64,000 nucleotides of DNA from Burkholderia plantarii (GCF_001411805.1 NZ_CP007212.1:930001-994000); one strand, 5' to 3'; shown: positions 29,200 through 38,250, numbered from the stretch's first letter. Notes: generated from the sequence alone by a model not told the origin. Numbers and translations are program-made.

Positions 29200-29931
29200 T
29201 CACGCTTCCCGCGCCGCTTTCTGCAGCGCGATCAGTTCGCCGATGCCCTTCTGCGCGAGGTCGAGCAGCGCGTTCATCTCGGCGCGCGTGAACGGCGCGC
29301 CCTCGGCCGTGCCCTGCACCTCGACGAGGCCGCCCGCGCCCGTCATCACGACGTTCATGTCGGTGTCGCAGCGCGAATCCTCGGCGTAGTCGAGATCGAG
29401 CAGCGGCGTGCCTTGGTAGACGCCCACCGAGATCGCGGCGACCGAATCGTTGATCGGCGAGCGTTCGAGCTTGCCGGCGGCGACGAGCTTCTCGATCGCG
29501 TCCTGCACGGCGACGAACGCGCCGGTGATGCTGGCCGTGCGCGTGCCGCCGTCGGCCTGGATCACGTCGCAGTCGATATGGATGGTGCGCGGGCCGAGCT
29601 GTTCGAGATCGACCACGGCGCGCAGCGCGCGGCCGATCAGGCGCTGGATCTCCTGGGTGCGGCCGGTCTGCTTGCCGCGCGCGGCCTCGCGGTCGCTGCG
29701 CGTGTGGGTGGCGCGCGGCAGCATGCCGTATTCGGCGGTGAGCCAGCCCTGACCGCGGTCGCGCAGGAACTCGGGCACGCGCTCGGCCACGCTGGCCGTG
29801 CAGATCACCTTGGTGTCGCCGAATTCGACGAGCACCGATCCTTCGGCATGCTTCGTGTATTGGCGGGTCAGGCGCACCTCGCGGAGCTGGTCGGCTTGGC
29901 GGCCGCTCGGGCGCAGGGAGGGATTCGTCAT
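29200..29931 (-). CDS. rph: Ribonuclease PH
   Basis: Phosphorolytic 3' exoribonuclease that trims tRNA 3' ends. From the start at 29931 ([19 protein letters not shown]) it is 243 residues. Typical motifs are [39 protein letters not shown] and [20 protein letters not shown]. The frame extends 68 codons upstream, but that part is antisense leader of yicC and not conserved in character. Confidence 0.96.
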   Translation of the reverse strand: MTNPSLRPSGRQADQLREVRLTRQYTKHAEGSVLVEFGDTKVICTASVAERVPEFLRDRGQGWLTAEYGMLPRATHTRSDREAARGKQTGRTQEIQRLIGRALRAVVDLEQLGPRTIHIDCDVIQADGGTRTASITGAFVAVQDAIEKLVAAGKLERSPINDSVAAISVGVYQGTPLLDLDYAEDSRCDTDMNVVMTGAGGLVEVQGTAEGAPFTRAEMNALLDLAQKGIGELIALQKAAREA

Positions 29932-30153
29932 GGTGGGGTGGGGCATCCGGAGGGAAACCGCGATTTTACCGCGCAAGGCCGCCGCGCATCGGTCGCGCTC
30001 GCGCGGCGCATGGCGGGCGCGCGTGCGCGGGTACCCGCGGGCGGGGGCGTCGTCAAAAATGGGATAATGCGGGTTTCGCGCCCCGTGCTTCGACCGCGCC
30101 GGGCGCCTCTGGAATCCCGGGCCATTGCGGCCCATTCACCGGCGAGACCAACC

Positions 30154-31077
30154 ATGATCTACAGCATGACGGGCTACGCGAGCGCGACGCGCGAACTCGT
30201 GGCCACTTCGGGCAATGGCACCACCAGCGTGTCGGTCGAACTGCGCACGGTGAATTCGCGCTTCCTGGACCTCAATTTCCGGATGCCGGACGACGTGCGT
30301 GTCTGCGAACCGGCGCTGCGCGAGATGTTGATGAACAAGCTCTCGCGCGGCAAGGTCGACGTGCGCATCAACCTGCAGCGCAGCGAGCAGACCGCCCAGG
30401 CGGGCGCGCTGAACGGCACCGCGCTCGGCCAGCTCGCCGAGCTCGAGCGCTCGGTGCTCGACGCGTTCCCCGGCGCGGGCCGGCTGCGCGCGGGTGAGAT
30501 CCTGCGCTGGCCCGGCGTGCTCGCCGAGAGCGGCGTGTCGGCCGAGGCGCTGCGCGACGCGGTGCTGGCCTGTGGCAAGGAAGCGATCGGCGAACTCGTG
30601 GTGGTGCGCTCGCGCGAAGGCGCGCAACTGGCCACGATGCTGCTCGCGAACGCCACCGAGATGGAGGCGATCGTCGCGCGCATCACGCCGCTCGTGCCGG
30701 AGCTGATCACGAAACACCAGCAGAAGATCGTCGAACGCCTGCAGGAAGCGCTCGGCATCGCGGCGCCCGAGGGCGCGCAGACGGTGGTCACGCGCGAGGA
30801 AGCGGCGGAGCGGATCCGTCAGGAAGTGACGATGTACGGCATCCGCATCGACATCGCGGAAGAGCTGTCGCGGCTGACCGCGCATCTGAACGAGACGCGC
30901 CACGTGATCGAGAAGGGCGGGCGCGTGGGCAAGCGGCTCGACTTCATGATGCAGGAACTGAACCGCGAGGCGAACACGCTCGGCTCGAAGGCCGCGGCCA
31001 AGGAGCTGGCCGATGCGTCGATGGCGCTCAAGCTGCTGATCGAGCAGATGCGCGAGCAAGTGCAAAACCTGGAGTAA
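30154..31077 (+). CDS. yicC: YicC-family endoribonuclease
   Basis: A 307-residue protein of the YicC family, known in E. coli as a ribonuclease that helps degrade certain small RNAs. The start at 30154 gives MIYSMTGYASATRELV, the invariant family N-terminus (MTGYA). The C-terminus contains RVGKRLDFMMQELNREANTLGSKA split over conserved motifs and a final LKLLIEQMREQVQNLE helix. It lies six bases ahead of gmk. Confidence 0.93.
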   Translation: MIYSMTGYASATRELVATSGNGTTSVSVELRTVNSRFLDLNFRMPDDVRVCEPALREMLMNKLSRGKVDVRINLQRSEQTAQAGALNGTALGQLAELERSVLDAFPGAGRLRAGEILRWPGVLAESGVSAEALRDAVLACGKEAIGELVVVRSREGAQLATMLLANATEMEAIVARITPLVPELITKHQQKIVERLQEALGIAAPEGAQTVVTREEAAERIRQEVTMYGIRIDIAEELSRLTAHLNETRHVIEKGGRVGKRLDFMMQELNREANTLGSKAAAKELADASMALKLLIEQMREQVQNLE

Positions 31078-31083
31078 GGCAAG

Positions 31084-31758
31084 ATGACCGAATCGAACCG
31101 AGACGCGCACGCGCTGCATGCCGGCGCGTATCCCGGCAACCTGTTCATGGTGGTGGCGCCGTCGGGCGCGGGCAAGTCGACGCTCGTGAACGCGCTGCTC
31201 GCCAAGGACGACGAGATCCGCCTGTCGATCTCGTACACGACGCGCAAGCCGCGTCCGGGCGAGCAGGACGGCGAACACTATCACTTCACGAGCGTCGAGG
31301 ATTTCCGCACGCGCCACGCGGCGCATGAATTCCTCGAAAGCGCCGAGGTGCATGGCAACTACTACGGCACCTCGCGCGTCTGGATCGAGGAGCAGATGGC
31401 GAGCGGGCGCGACGTGCTGCTCGAGATCGACTGGCAGGGCGCGCAGCAGGTCAAGAAGCAGTTCCGCAACGCGGTCGGCATCTTCATCCTGCCTCCCTCG
31501 CTCGCGGCGCTCGAGGAGCGTCTGAAGAAACGCGGCCAGGACGAGCCGAACGTGATTACGCGGCGGCTGCTGGCGGCCGGCAGCGAGATCGCACACGCCT
31601 CCGAGGCCGAGTACGTGGTGATCAACGAACACTTCGACACGGCGCTCGCCGAGCTGCAGCGCATCGTGGCCGCCACGCGGCTGCGCTTCGCTTCGCAATA
31701 CGCACGCCACGCCGAGCTTTTCATCGAGCTCGGCATCCATCTCCCGCACGCCGAGTGA
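31084..31758 (+). CDS. gmk: Guanylate kinase
   Basis: Converts GMP to GDP with ATP. The 224-residue protein has the P-loop APSGAGKST at 25-33, [19 protein letters not shown] for GMP binding, and [15 protein letters not shown]. It starts six bases after yicC; the yicC-gmk-rpoZ-spoT order is the common proteobacterial arrangement, tying nucleotide pools to the stringent response. Confidence 0.97.
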   Translation: MTESNRDAHALHAGAYPGNLFMVVAPSGAGKSTLVNALLAKDDEIRLSISYTTRKPRPGEQDGEHYHFTSVEDFRTRHAAHEFLESAEVHGNYYGTSRVWIEEQMASGRDVLLEIDWQGAQQVKKQFRNAVGIFILPPSLAALEERLKKRGQDEPNVITRRLLAAGSEIAHASEAEYVVINEHFDTALAELQRIVAATRLRFASQYARHAELFIELGIHLPHAE

Positions 31759-31816
31759 AGGCGAGGGATGAGGGACATAAGGTAGAATAGGCAACATATT
31801 CAGAAGGAACACCAAC

Positions 31817-32020
31817 ATGGCTCGCATTACCGTCGAAGACTGCCTGAAGCAAATCCCGAATCGCTTCGAACTGGCGCTCGCCGCCACCTACCGCGCGCGG
31901 CAGCTCGCGCAAGGCCATACGCCGAAGATCGAAAGCCGCGACAAGCCCACCGTGGTTGCGCTGCGCGAGATCGCGGCGGGCCAGGTCGGCATCGAGATGC
32001 TGAAGAAAGTGCCGGTTTAA
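31817..32020 (+). CDS. rpoZ: RNA polymerase omega subunit
   Basis: A 67-residue subunit that assists beta' folding and forms part of a ppGpp-binding site. [30 protein letters not shown] is the canonical sequence. A strong AGAAGGA ribosome-binding site precedes it. It lies between gmk and spoT. Confidence 0.97.
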   Translation: MARITVEDCLKQIPNRFELALAATYRARQLAQGHTPKIESRDKPTVVALREIAAGQVGIEMLKKVPV

Positions 32021-32086
32021 GGCACACTCGGTCACTCGAGTCATGTAGTCCCGCGCAACCCGACGTGCCAACCTGAGGAGGCGAAT

Positions 32087-34462
32087 ATGAGCAACTCACC
32101 ATCGTCCGCCTCCGCGGAAACCGGCCCGGCCGAAAGCACGGAAGCGACGGTCACCTCGCCGGCGCGGCAGTACATCGATGCGGTCCTCGAACAGTCGTTT
32201 CGCCATCTGTTCGGGCCGACCGCCACTCCGGAGCAACCTCGCAAGCACGGCGTCGTTTCGATCGCGAAACTGACGGCCGCGCTTGCCGAGTATCTGCCCC
32301 CGGAGGAGATCAAGGAGGTGAAGGCGGCGTTCCACTTCAGTGACGAAGCCCACCTCGGTCAATATCGCCAGAGCGGCGAACCCTACATTACCCATCCCGT
32401 CGCCGTCGCCGAAATCTGCGCCGGCTGGAAGCTCGACGCGCAGGCGGTGATGGCCGCGCTGCTGCACGACGTGATGGAAGACCAGGGCGTCATGAAGAGC
32501 GAGCTCGCCGAGCGCTTCGGTCCGAAGGTGGCCGAGCTCGTCGACGGGCTGTCCAAGCTCGACAAGATGGAGTTCCGCAGCCGCGAGGAAGCGCAGGCGG
32601 AAAACTTCCGCAAGATGCTGCTCGCGATGGCGCGCGACGTGCGCGTGATCCTCGTTAAGCTGGCCGACCGTCTGCACAACATGCGCACGCTCGGCGCGGT
32701 GCCGATGGAGAAGCGCCGCCGTGTGGCGCGCGAGACGCTCGACATCTACGCGCCGATCGCGCACCGGCTCGGCCTGAACAACACCTATCGCGAACTGCAG
32801 GAGATGAGCTTCGCGAACTTCAACCCGCATCGCTACGCAACGCTCGAGAAGGCCGTGAAGGCCGCGCGCGGCAACCGCCGCGAAGTGGTCGGCAAGATCC
32901 TCGAGGCCGCGCAGCGCACGGTGGTGGACGCGAAGCTCGACGCCGAGATCACCGGCCGCGAGAAGACCATCTACAGCATCTACCGCAAGATGCGCGACAA
33001 GCAATTGTCGTTCTCGCAGGTGCTCGACGTGTATGGCTTCCGCGTGGTGGTCGAGCATCCGCTCGAGTGCTACACCTGCATCGGTGCGCTGCATGCGCTC
33101 TACAAGCCCGTGCCGGGCAAGTTCAAGGACTACATCGCGATCCCGAAGGTGAACGGCTACCAGTCGCTGCACACCACCGTGGTCGGCCCGTTCGGCGCGC
33201 CGATCGAGTTCCAGGTCCGCACCCGCAAGATGCACGAGATCGCCGAGGCCGGCGTGGCCGCGCACTGGCTCTACAAGAACGGCGGCGCCGATCTCAACGA
33301 CGTGCAGATGCGCGCGCACCAGTGGCTCAAGTCGCTGCTCGACATCCAGAGCGAGGCGGGCGACTCGAGCGAGTTCCTCGAACACGTCAAGATCGACCTG
33401 TTCCCGGACGCCGTCTACGTGTTTACGCCGAAGTCGAAGATCATGGCGCTGCCGCGCGGCGCGACGGCGCTCGACTTCGCCTACGCCGTGCATAGCGATC
33501 TCGGCAACCAGTGCGTGGCCGTGAAGATCAACAACGAGTTGCTGCCGCTGCGCACCGAGCTCAAGAGCGGCGACATCGTCGAGGTGATCACGGCACCGTA
33601 CTCGAAGCCGAATCCGGTCTGGCTCGGCTTCGTGCGCACCGGCAAGGCGCGTTCGGCGATCCGCCACTATCTGAAGACGATGCGCCTGAATGAATCGGTG
33701 CAGTTGGGCGAGCGGCTCGTCGACCAGAGCCTCAAGGGCTACGGTCTCGCGCTGGCCGACGTGCAGCCCGACGTGTGGGAAAAGCTCGTGCAGTGGACCG
33801 GCAACAAGAGCCGTCAGGAGATCTTCGCGGACATCGGCCTCGGCCGGCGCGTGCCGGCGGTGATGGCCAAGCGCATCGAGGTGCTGATGAGCGGGCGGGA
33901 CGCCGACGACGACATGCCGCGTGCCGACCGTCCGGCGCACAACGCGCCGCCCGTCGCGATCACCGGCACCGAGGGCATGTCGGTGCAGCTCTCGGCCTGC
34001 TGCCGGCCGATTCCGGGCGACAGCATCATGGGCTACATCGGCATCGGTCTGGGCATGGCGATCCATACGACGGATTGCCGGGTGGCGCAGCGCATCCACC
34101 GGCGCGATCCGGGCCGCTGGATCGACGTCGCCTGGGCGCCGCAGCCGGGCCGCCTGTTCGACGTGACGGTGAAGGTGCTGGTGAAGAACACCAAGGGCAT
34201 CTTCGCGCGCGTCGCGGCCGACATCACCTCGGCCGACGCGAACATCGTCCACATCGCGATGGACGAGGATCTGGCGCACGAATCGACGGTGCTGCGCTTC
34301 GTGATCCAGGTGAGCGACCGCGTCCATCTCGCGAACGTGATGCGGCGCGTGCGGACCAACCCGGACGTGATGCGGATCATGCGCGAGCGTTCGAGCGACG
34401 ACACGGCCCATACGCGCCACGACGGCGGGATGCGGATCGACCGCGAGCGGCAGGACTACTGA
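32087..34462 (+). CDS. spoT: Bifunctional (p)ppGpp synthetase/hydrolase
   Basis: A 791-residue Rel/SpoT protein. An intact HD hydrolase motif HDVMED is at 127-132. The synthetase domain (about 290-400) has GKFKDYIAIPKVNGYQSLHT. The TGS domain begins near LPRGATALDFAYAVHSDLG (about residue 455), then the helical region, and a C-terminal ACT domain begins near RLFDVTVKVLVKNTKGIFAR. About 60 extra residues precede the HD domain. It makes and degrades the alarmone; rpoZ just upstream encodes part of its target. Confidence 0.96.
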   Translation: MSNSPSSASAETGPAESTEATVTSPARQYIDAVLEQSFRHLFGPTATPEQPRKHGVVSIAKLTAALAEYLPPEEIKEVKAAFHFSDEAHLGQYRQSGEPYITHPVAVAEICAGWKLDAQAVMAALLHDVMEDQGVMKSELAERFGPKVAELVDGLSKLDKMEFRSREEAQAENFRKMLLAMARDVRVILVKLADRLHNMRTLGAVPMEKRRRVARETLDIYAPIAHRLGLNNTYRELQEMSFANFNPHRYATLEKAVKAARGNRREVVGKILEAAQRTVVDAKLDAEITGREKTIYSIYRKMRDKQLSFSQVLDVYGFRVVVEHPLECYTCIGALHALYKPVPGKFKDYIAIPKVNGYQSLHTTVVGPFGAPIEFQVRTRKMHEIAEAGVAAHWLYKNGGADLNDVQMRAHQWLKSLLDIQSEAGDSSEFLEHVKIDLFPDAVYVFTPKSKIMALPRGATALDFAYAVHSDLGNQCVAVKINNELLPLRTELKSGDIVEVITAPYSKPNPVWLGFVRTGKARSAIRHYLKTMRLNESVQLGERLVDQSLKGYGLALADVQPDVWEKLVQWTGNKSRQEIFADIGLGRRVPAVMAKRIEVLMSGRDADDDMPRADRPAHNAPPVAITGTEGMSVQLSACCRPIPGDSIMGYIGIGLGMAIHTTDCRVAQRIHRRDPGRWIDVAWAPQPGRLFDVTVKVLVKNTKGIFARVAADITSADANIVHIAMDEDLAHESTVLRFVIQVSDRVHLANVMRRVRTNPDVMRIMRERSSDDTAHTRHDGGMRIDRERQDY

Positions 34463-34491
34463 CGGGCCGGCGGCGCAGGGCGTCGCCCTGG

Positions 34492-34529
34492 AAAAGCGGC
34501 ACGCGCGAAAGCGGCGTGCCGCTTTTTTT
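34492..34529 (+). terminator. Terminator after spoT
   Basis: AGCGGCACGC (34495-34504) pairs with GCGTGCCGCT (34514-34523), followed by seven T residues. Confidence 0.9.
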
Positions 34530-34594
34530 CATGACGGGGAGCGGGCGATGCCGATGCGGTTGCATCGGGCGTGCGAATTGGACCGACAAAACAA

Positions 34595-34620
34595 AAGGGC
34601 CTTCCCGGAGGAAGGCCCTT
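34595..34620 (-). terminator. Terminator of the tRNA-Arg pair
   Basis: AAGGGCCTTCC (34595-34605) pairs perfectly with GGAAGGCCCTT (34610-34620) around CGGA. On the minus strand TTTTGTTTTGTC follows. Confidence 0.88.
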
Positions 34621-34627
34621 CAAAAGA

Positions 34628-34704
34628 TGGCGCGGCTGGCAGGATTCGAACCCACGACCCCTTGGTTCGTAGCCAAGTACTCTATCCAACTGAGCTACAG
34701 CCGC
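34628..34704 (-). tRNA. tRNA-Arg (anticodon ACG), copy 1
   Basis: A 77-nt tRNA with acceptor GCGGCTG/CAGCCGC, anticodon ACG at 34668-34670 and encoded CCA. ACG is normally edited to ICG by TadA to read CGU, CGC and CGA. It lies 59 bases from an identical copy, downstream of it in transcription. Confidence 0.97.
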
Positions 34705-34763
34705 ACGCAAAACGATACTGCATCGTACTGCCGGGAGATCCCGTAGGACAACCCGTTAAAAAA

Positions 34764-34840
34764 TGGCGCGGCTGGCAGGATTCGAACCCACGACCCCTTG
34801 GTTCGTAGCCAAGTACTCTATCCAACTGAGCTACAGCCGC
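34764..34840 (-). tRNA. tRNA-Arg (anticodon ACG), copy 2
   Basis: The gene body is identical to copy 1, with the anticodon at 34804-34806. A minus-strand TATAAT (34854-34859) just upstream probably serves both copies. Confidence 0.97.
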
Positions 34841-34954
34841 ACGCAGAAGTGAGATTATAGCAAGGTTTTTTGAAAAGGGAAGTGTTTGACGCCGATTTCT
34901 TCAGGAAGGCCATTCGTGTACCCTTGGGGCATCTCATGGGTAGTCTGGAACGGA

Positions 34955-35515
34955 ATGAACAAGGCGTTTGTGAAGGAGTCGGACGGCGACGATGACGAGC
35001 TCGATGCGGCCTTGCCGCCGATTCCGCCCGGTGCGAAGAACTACATCACGCCGGCCGGTCACAAGCGGCTGCGCGACGAGCTGCTGCACCTGATCGACGA
35101 GGAGCGTCCCGAGGTGGTCAAGCTGGTGTCGTGGGCCGCCTCGAACGGCGACCGCTCCGAGAACGGCGATTACATCTACGGCAAGCGCAGGCTGCGCGAG
35201 ATCGACCGGCGGATCCGCTTCCTGACCAAGCGGCTCGATCTGGCCGAGGTGGTCGACGCGAGCCGGCAGGAGAGTGCCGACCAGGTGTTCTTCGGCGCGA
35301 CCGTCGATTACGCGACCGAGGACGGCGACGAGCACACCATCACGATCGTCGGCGTCGACGAGGTCGACCTGGATCGCGGCCACGTCAGCTGGGTCTCGCC
35401 GATCGCGCGCGCGCTGCTGAAGGCGCGCATCGGCGACACGGTCACGCTTGTGACGCCGGGCGGCCCGCAGCCCGTGGACGTGCTCGACGTCCGTTACCCG
35501 GCGCCCGCCGCGTAG
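34955..35515 (+). CDS. greB: Transcription elongation factor GreB
   Basis: Rescues backtracked RNA polymerase by stimulating cleavage of the nascent transcript. The start at 34955 gives 186 residues. The N-terminus carries an extra acidic tail (SDGDDDELDAALPP). The coiled-coil finger includes YITPAGHKRLRDELLHLI and SNGDRSENGDYIYGKRRLREIDRR, with the tip acidic residues and the GreB-type basic patch. The C-terminal domain includes VSWVSPIARALLKARIGDTV. Confidence 0.93.
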   Translation: MNKAFVKESDGDDDELDAALPPIPPGAKNYITPAGHKRLRDELLHLIDEERPEVVKLVSWAASNGDRSENGDYIYGKRRLREIDRRIRFLTKRLDLAEVVDASRQESADQVFFGATVDYATEDGDEHTITIVGVDEVDLDRGHVSWVSPIARALLKARIGDTVTLVTPGGPQPVDVLDVRYPAPAA

Positions 35516-35566
35516 CAGCCCGTCGCCGACTACACCGGCAATCTCGTCGCCTCGCCCGAAAACAAA

Positions 35567-35590
35567 AAAAGCGCCCCAAGGGGCGCTTTT
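35567..35590. terminator. Bidirectional terminator between greB and the porin gene
   Basis: AAAAGCGCCCC (35567-35577) and GGGGCGCTTTT (35580-35590) form an 11-bp stem with A and T runs on both sides, serving convergent greB and porin transcripts. Confidence 0.9.
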
Positions 35591-35636
35591 GTCATGATCG
35601 CCGCCGGATTGCCGCGGCGCGTCAGGACGCGGTCGA

Positions 35637-36788
35637 TCAGAAGCGGTGACGCAGGCCGGCCGTGACGGCGATCTGCTTGTTCGTCGACGAAGCGCCGCCG
35701 AGACCGTTCACATAGGCACCGATCGCCAGGCCGTCGTTGCTGACGTGCTGGTATTCGCCCTGCAGGTAGACGTCGGTGCGCTTGGACAGTGCATACGAGG
35801 TCTGCAGGTTGAACTGGTTCCAGCCCGGGTGACGGCCGTCGAGGAAGCCGGCCGTGTACGTCCAGGAACCGGCGACCGACAGGGCCGGCGTCAGCGCGTA
35901 GCGGGCGTTGACTTCGTAGTTGTTGAAGCGCGCGAAGGTGCCGTCCAGCGCAAGGCCGGTCGACACGCCCGACGGGCTGGCCGCGATGCCGAGCGCGCGG
36001 TTCACGCGCGTCTGCGTGAACACGAAGCCCGCCGTGGCCGGACCGAACGTGTAGGTCAGACCGCCGCCGAACACGCGCTGGCGCTTGCCGACGAACGTGT
36101 TGTCGCCCGCCACCGCGCCGCCCGTGTTCGACAGCGTCGCCGACGTGAGGCCGGTGATGTTGTTGTCGAGCTGCAGGTAGCCGGCCGCGATGTTGAAGCC
36201 GAGATACGAGTACGACACGCCGCCGCTGAACGCACGGTTGTTCGAGAACTGGTCGCTGTTCGAGAAGCCGTACAAGCCACCGAACTTCAGGCCGCCGTAG
36301 TTGACGCTCGTGTACTTGACCGAGTTGTTGATCCGGAACGAGTTGTTCAGGTTGTCGTTGTCGAACGGGTGGGCGAACTGCGTGCCGCCGTACTGCGTGC
36401 CCGTCAGCGACAGCGGGGCCAGGAAGTCGACGACGCTGTCGTACTGGCGGCCGAGCGTGACCGAACCGAACTGGTTGTGGCCAAGGCCGACGTAAGCCTG
36501 GCGGCCGAATTCGCGGCTGTTCTGCTTGAGCGTGCCGTTGTTGATGCCGAAACCGTTTTCGAGCACGAAGATCGCCTTCAGGCCGCCGCCCAGGTCTTCA
36601 TTGCCACGCAGGCCCCAGCGGCTACCGTTGATCGAGCCGCTCGTTTCCGACCATGAACTGTGGCCGCCCTGGTTGTTCGTATAAGTGATGCCGGCGTCGA
36701 TCAGGCCGTACAGCGTCACGCTGCTCTGAGCGTGTGCGGCCGTTGCGAAGACGCCCGAGAGCGCGGCCACGAGTAGAGTCTTTTTCAT
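35637..36788 (-). CDS. Gram-negative porin (OmpC/Omp38 family)
   Basis: A 383-residue outer-membrane trimeric porin. The signal peptide MKKTLLVAALSGVFATAAHA is cleaved before QSSVTLYGLIDAGITY, the classical Burkholderia porin start. GSRWGLRGNEDLGGGLKAIF is the conserved second strand, and the chain ends LRHRF with the terminal Phe needed for Bam assembly. The start at 36788 was chosen because upstream codons do not form a signal sequence. The upstream region is long and carries phased repeats. Confidence 0.95.
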   Translation of the reverse strand: MKKTLLVAALSGVFATAAHAQSSVTLYGLIDAGITYTNNQGGHSSWSETSGSINGSRWGLRGNEDLGGGLKAIFVLENGFGINNGTLKQNSREFGRQAYVGLGHNQFGSVTLGRQYDSVVDFLAPLSLTGTQYGGTQFAHPFDNDNLNNSFRINNSVKYTSVNYGGLKFGGLYGFSNSDQFSNNRAFSGGVSYSYLGFNIAAGYLQLDNNITGLTSATLSNTGGAVAGDNTFVGKRQRVFGGGLTYTFGPATAGFVFTQTRVNRALGIAASPSGVSTGLALDGTFARFNNYEVNARYALTPALSVAGSWTYTAGFLDGRHPGWNQFNLQTSYALSKRTDVYLQGEYQHVSNDGLAIGAYVNGLGGASSTNKQIAVTAGLRHRF

Positions 36789-37139
36789 TGTTTCGTCTCC
36801 ATCAGGAGGAGGAACGGGTCCCCCGCAATTCGGGATAGTCGGCCAGCACCGGGTGGGGCGTAGTGTGGCGTGATAGGGGTGGCGCCACAGGGCGCCGCAA
36901 ATCTCCAAACCCGAGCGCAGTGTAAGAGGGAGCCGGCCGTGTTCGTGGCTCGCACTTTAAGCAATAATGAATTTAAGTTTCGGAAATGATCGGAAATCGC
37001 CCGGAAACCTTTGTCAGGCAAGGGAAAGCGCCGTTCGGTGAGATTTGATCGGGATCGCGAATGGTCGTCCGCCGTTGCGCGGCGGCGACAAAAGGGAGCA
37101 GGGAAGCGGGGCGGATCGGGAACGTGGGAAGTGCGGAGG

Positions 37140-37159
37140 ATTGTTGAGTCTTCGACAAT
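37140..37159. promoter_or_regulatory. Possible operator palindrome
   Basis: ATTGTTGA (37140-37147) and TCGACAAT (37152-37159) are inverted with one mismatch around GTCT. It lies about 45 bases upstream of the TATACT box of the candidate sRNA. The binding factor is unknown. Confidence 0.4.
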
Positions 37160-37203
37160 AGACGTTTGTGAGGACCACCGCTAATGCTGCACGGCGCAAT
37201 CGT

Positions 37204-37302
37204 TATACTGGTGTCTCTGCTTTCCGAAGCAGACTTTTTCGTTGACGGAAAAGATCTCCAAACCTTTGTCGGCGCGACTTCCCAGTCGCGCTTTTTTTTG
37301 CT
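37204..37302 (+). ncRNA. Candidate small RNA with its own -10 box and terminator
   Basis: TATACT at 37204-37209 is followed at the expected start distance by a 7-bp hairpin TCTGCTT-TCCG-AAGCAGA (37216-37233). A second CTTTTTC/GGAAAAG hairpin lies at about 37235-37253. A rho-independent terminator GCGCGACT-TCCC-AGTCGCGC then runs into eight T residues ending near 37302. The predicted transcript is about 87 nt and contains no good start codon with a ribosome-binding site. No convincing -35 is seen, so an activator may be needed. Confidence 0.55.
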
Positions 37303-37337
37303 TTTTCCGTCTTTTCTCGATGGCGCGCCGGCCGGGT

Positions 37338-37631
37338 TCAGCCGCGGCGGCGCTGTTTCGTCGGTTTTGCGTCCGTGACTTCGCGTGCCGACGGCATGCC
37401 GGCCGGCTGCGCCCAGTCTTCCATCACATAATGGCGTGCATCGAGTGGCGAGGCGAGCAGGTTCTGCCAGTGGTCGCCATGCCAGGTCGTGTCGAATTCG
37501 GCATCGAGTGCGTAGATCGTGGGCACCGCCTTGATCTTTTTATGGCGGCGCAGCATGCCGAGTCGGTGCGCGAAACGTTTGAATCTGTCGAGCAGCATAT
37601 CCGCCCCCTTGTACACGGCCTGATTCAGCAT
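37338..37631 (-). CDS. Small basic hypothetical protein
   Basis: A 97-residue frame from MLNQAVYKGADMLLDRFKRF (start at 37631; 11 more codons are possible upstream to 37664). Middle residues (IKAVPTIYALDAEFDTTWHG, then ASPLDARHYVMEDWAQPAG) look protein-like. The tail is Lys/Arg-rich. No family is recognised. It is convergent with the candidate sRNA and divergent from the cold-shock gene. Confidence 0.45.
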   Translation of the reverse strand: MLNQAVYKGADMLLDRFKRFAHRLGMLRRHKKIKAVPTIYALDAEFDTTWHGDHWQNLLASPLDARHYVMEDWAQPAGMPSAREVTDAKPTKQRRRG

Positions 37632-37664
37632 CGCAAAACCGGCTGTCCACGACAACCCGGACAA

Positions 37665-37994
37665 ATACCAAGTAATCGCTATTTTTTACCCGGTCGGTAT
37701 TTTTTGCATTTTCGTTAATTGAAACGGATATTCCCTAGTAATAATGACAGGTCGCGCGTGACTAAATGGTCCATTTTGTTGGCGATGTACCGTTTCCATC
37801 GCGATCGAGGTCAAGTCTGATAAGAAGATGTGAAGAATTTTCTTGACGAGCCCGGAGCCTCCCATTTATAAAAGCACCACGAAGTCTGCGGTGCTTACTG
37901 CTCATCGTCCATAAGGTTTAGCGGGGCCGAGGCTTTCGGTGACGGCACTCACGAGTTGCTCGTTTTATTTATAATCGTTTGGGGAATCAGGAAT
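37665..37994. promoter_or_regulatory. Cold-shock gene promoter and structured leader
   Basis: A strong promoter TTGACG (37843-37848), 17-base spacer, TTATAA (37866-37871) predicts initiation near 37878 and a ~117-base untranslated leader. A 7-bp AAGCACC/GGTGCTT hairpin overlaps the expected start site. Long leaders in cspA mRNAs act as temperature-sensing structures. The part before 37843 is AT-rich with no gene seen. Confidence 0.7.
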
Positions 37995-38198
37995 ATGGAT
38001 ACCGGTATCGTGAAATGGTTTAACGATGCTAAGGGCTTTGGCTTTATTACGTCGGACAACGGTGGCGAAGACCTGTTCGCGCACTTCTCGGAAATCCGCA
38101 TGGACGGCTTCAAGACGCTGAAGGAAAATCAGCGCGTGTCGTTCGACGTGAAGACCGGGCCGAAAGGCAAGCAGGCGGCGAACATCCAGGCGCTGTAA
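37995..38198 (+). CDS. Cold-shock protein (CspA family)
   Basis: A 67-residue single OB-fold RNA chaperone, [18 protein letters not shown]..., with RNP1 KGFGFI and RNP2 DLFAHF intact. The start at 37995 was chosen over in-frame codons in the leader because [10 protein letters not shown] is the family N-terminus. The long structured leader and own terminator indicate a monocistronic, leader-regulated gene. Confidence 0.96.
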   Translation: MDTGIVKWFNDAKGFGFITSDNGGEDLFAHFSEIRMDGFKTLKENQRVSFDVKTGPKGKQAANIQAL

Positions 38199-38219
38199 TC
38201 CGGGTTGAACCGGATGTCC

Positions 38220-38250
38220 AGCCCCCGCTTTGGCGGGGGCTTTGTTTTTG
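38220..38250 (+). terminator. Terminator of the cold-shock gene
   Basis: AGCCCCCGC (38220-38228) pairs with GCGGGGGCT (38233-38241) around TTTG, followed by TTGTTTTTG. Confidence 0.92.

Larger units (their letters stand above)
36789..37337. promoter_or_regulatory. Porin upstream region and candidate-sRNA locus
   Basis: The 549-base region has no supported protein gene. It contains three CGGAAA boxes at 36981, 36991 and 37002, spaced 10-11 bases apart on the same DNA face. It also contains a near-perfect palindrome ATTGTTGA-gtct-TCGACAAT at 37140-37159 and a TATACT box followed by a terminated non-coding stretch (listed separately). Confidence 0.55.

Noticed and set aside
32096..34420. A 774-codon frame antisense to spoT
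   Set aside because: Same shadow effect; all family motifs are on the plus strand.
37242..37718. 158-codon plus-strand frame over the candidate sRNA terminator
   Set aside because: It crosses a strong terminator and is antisense to a more protein-like frame.
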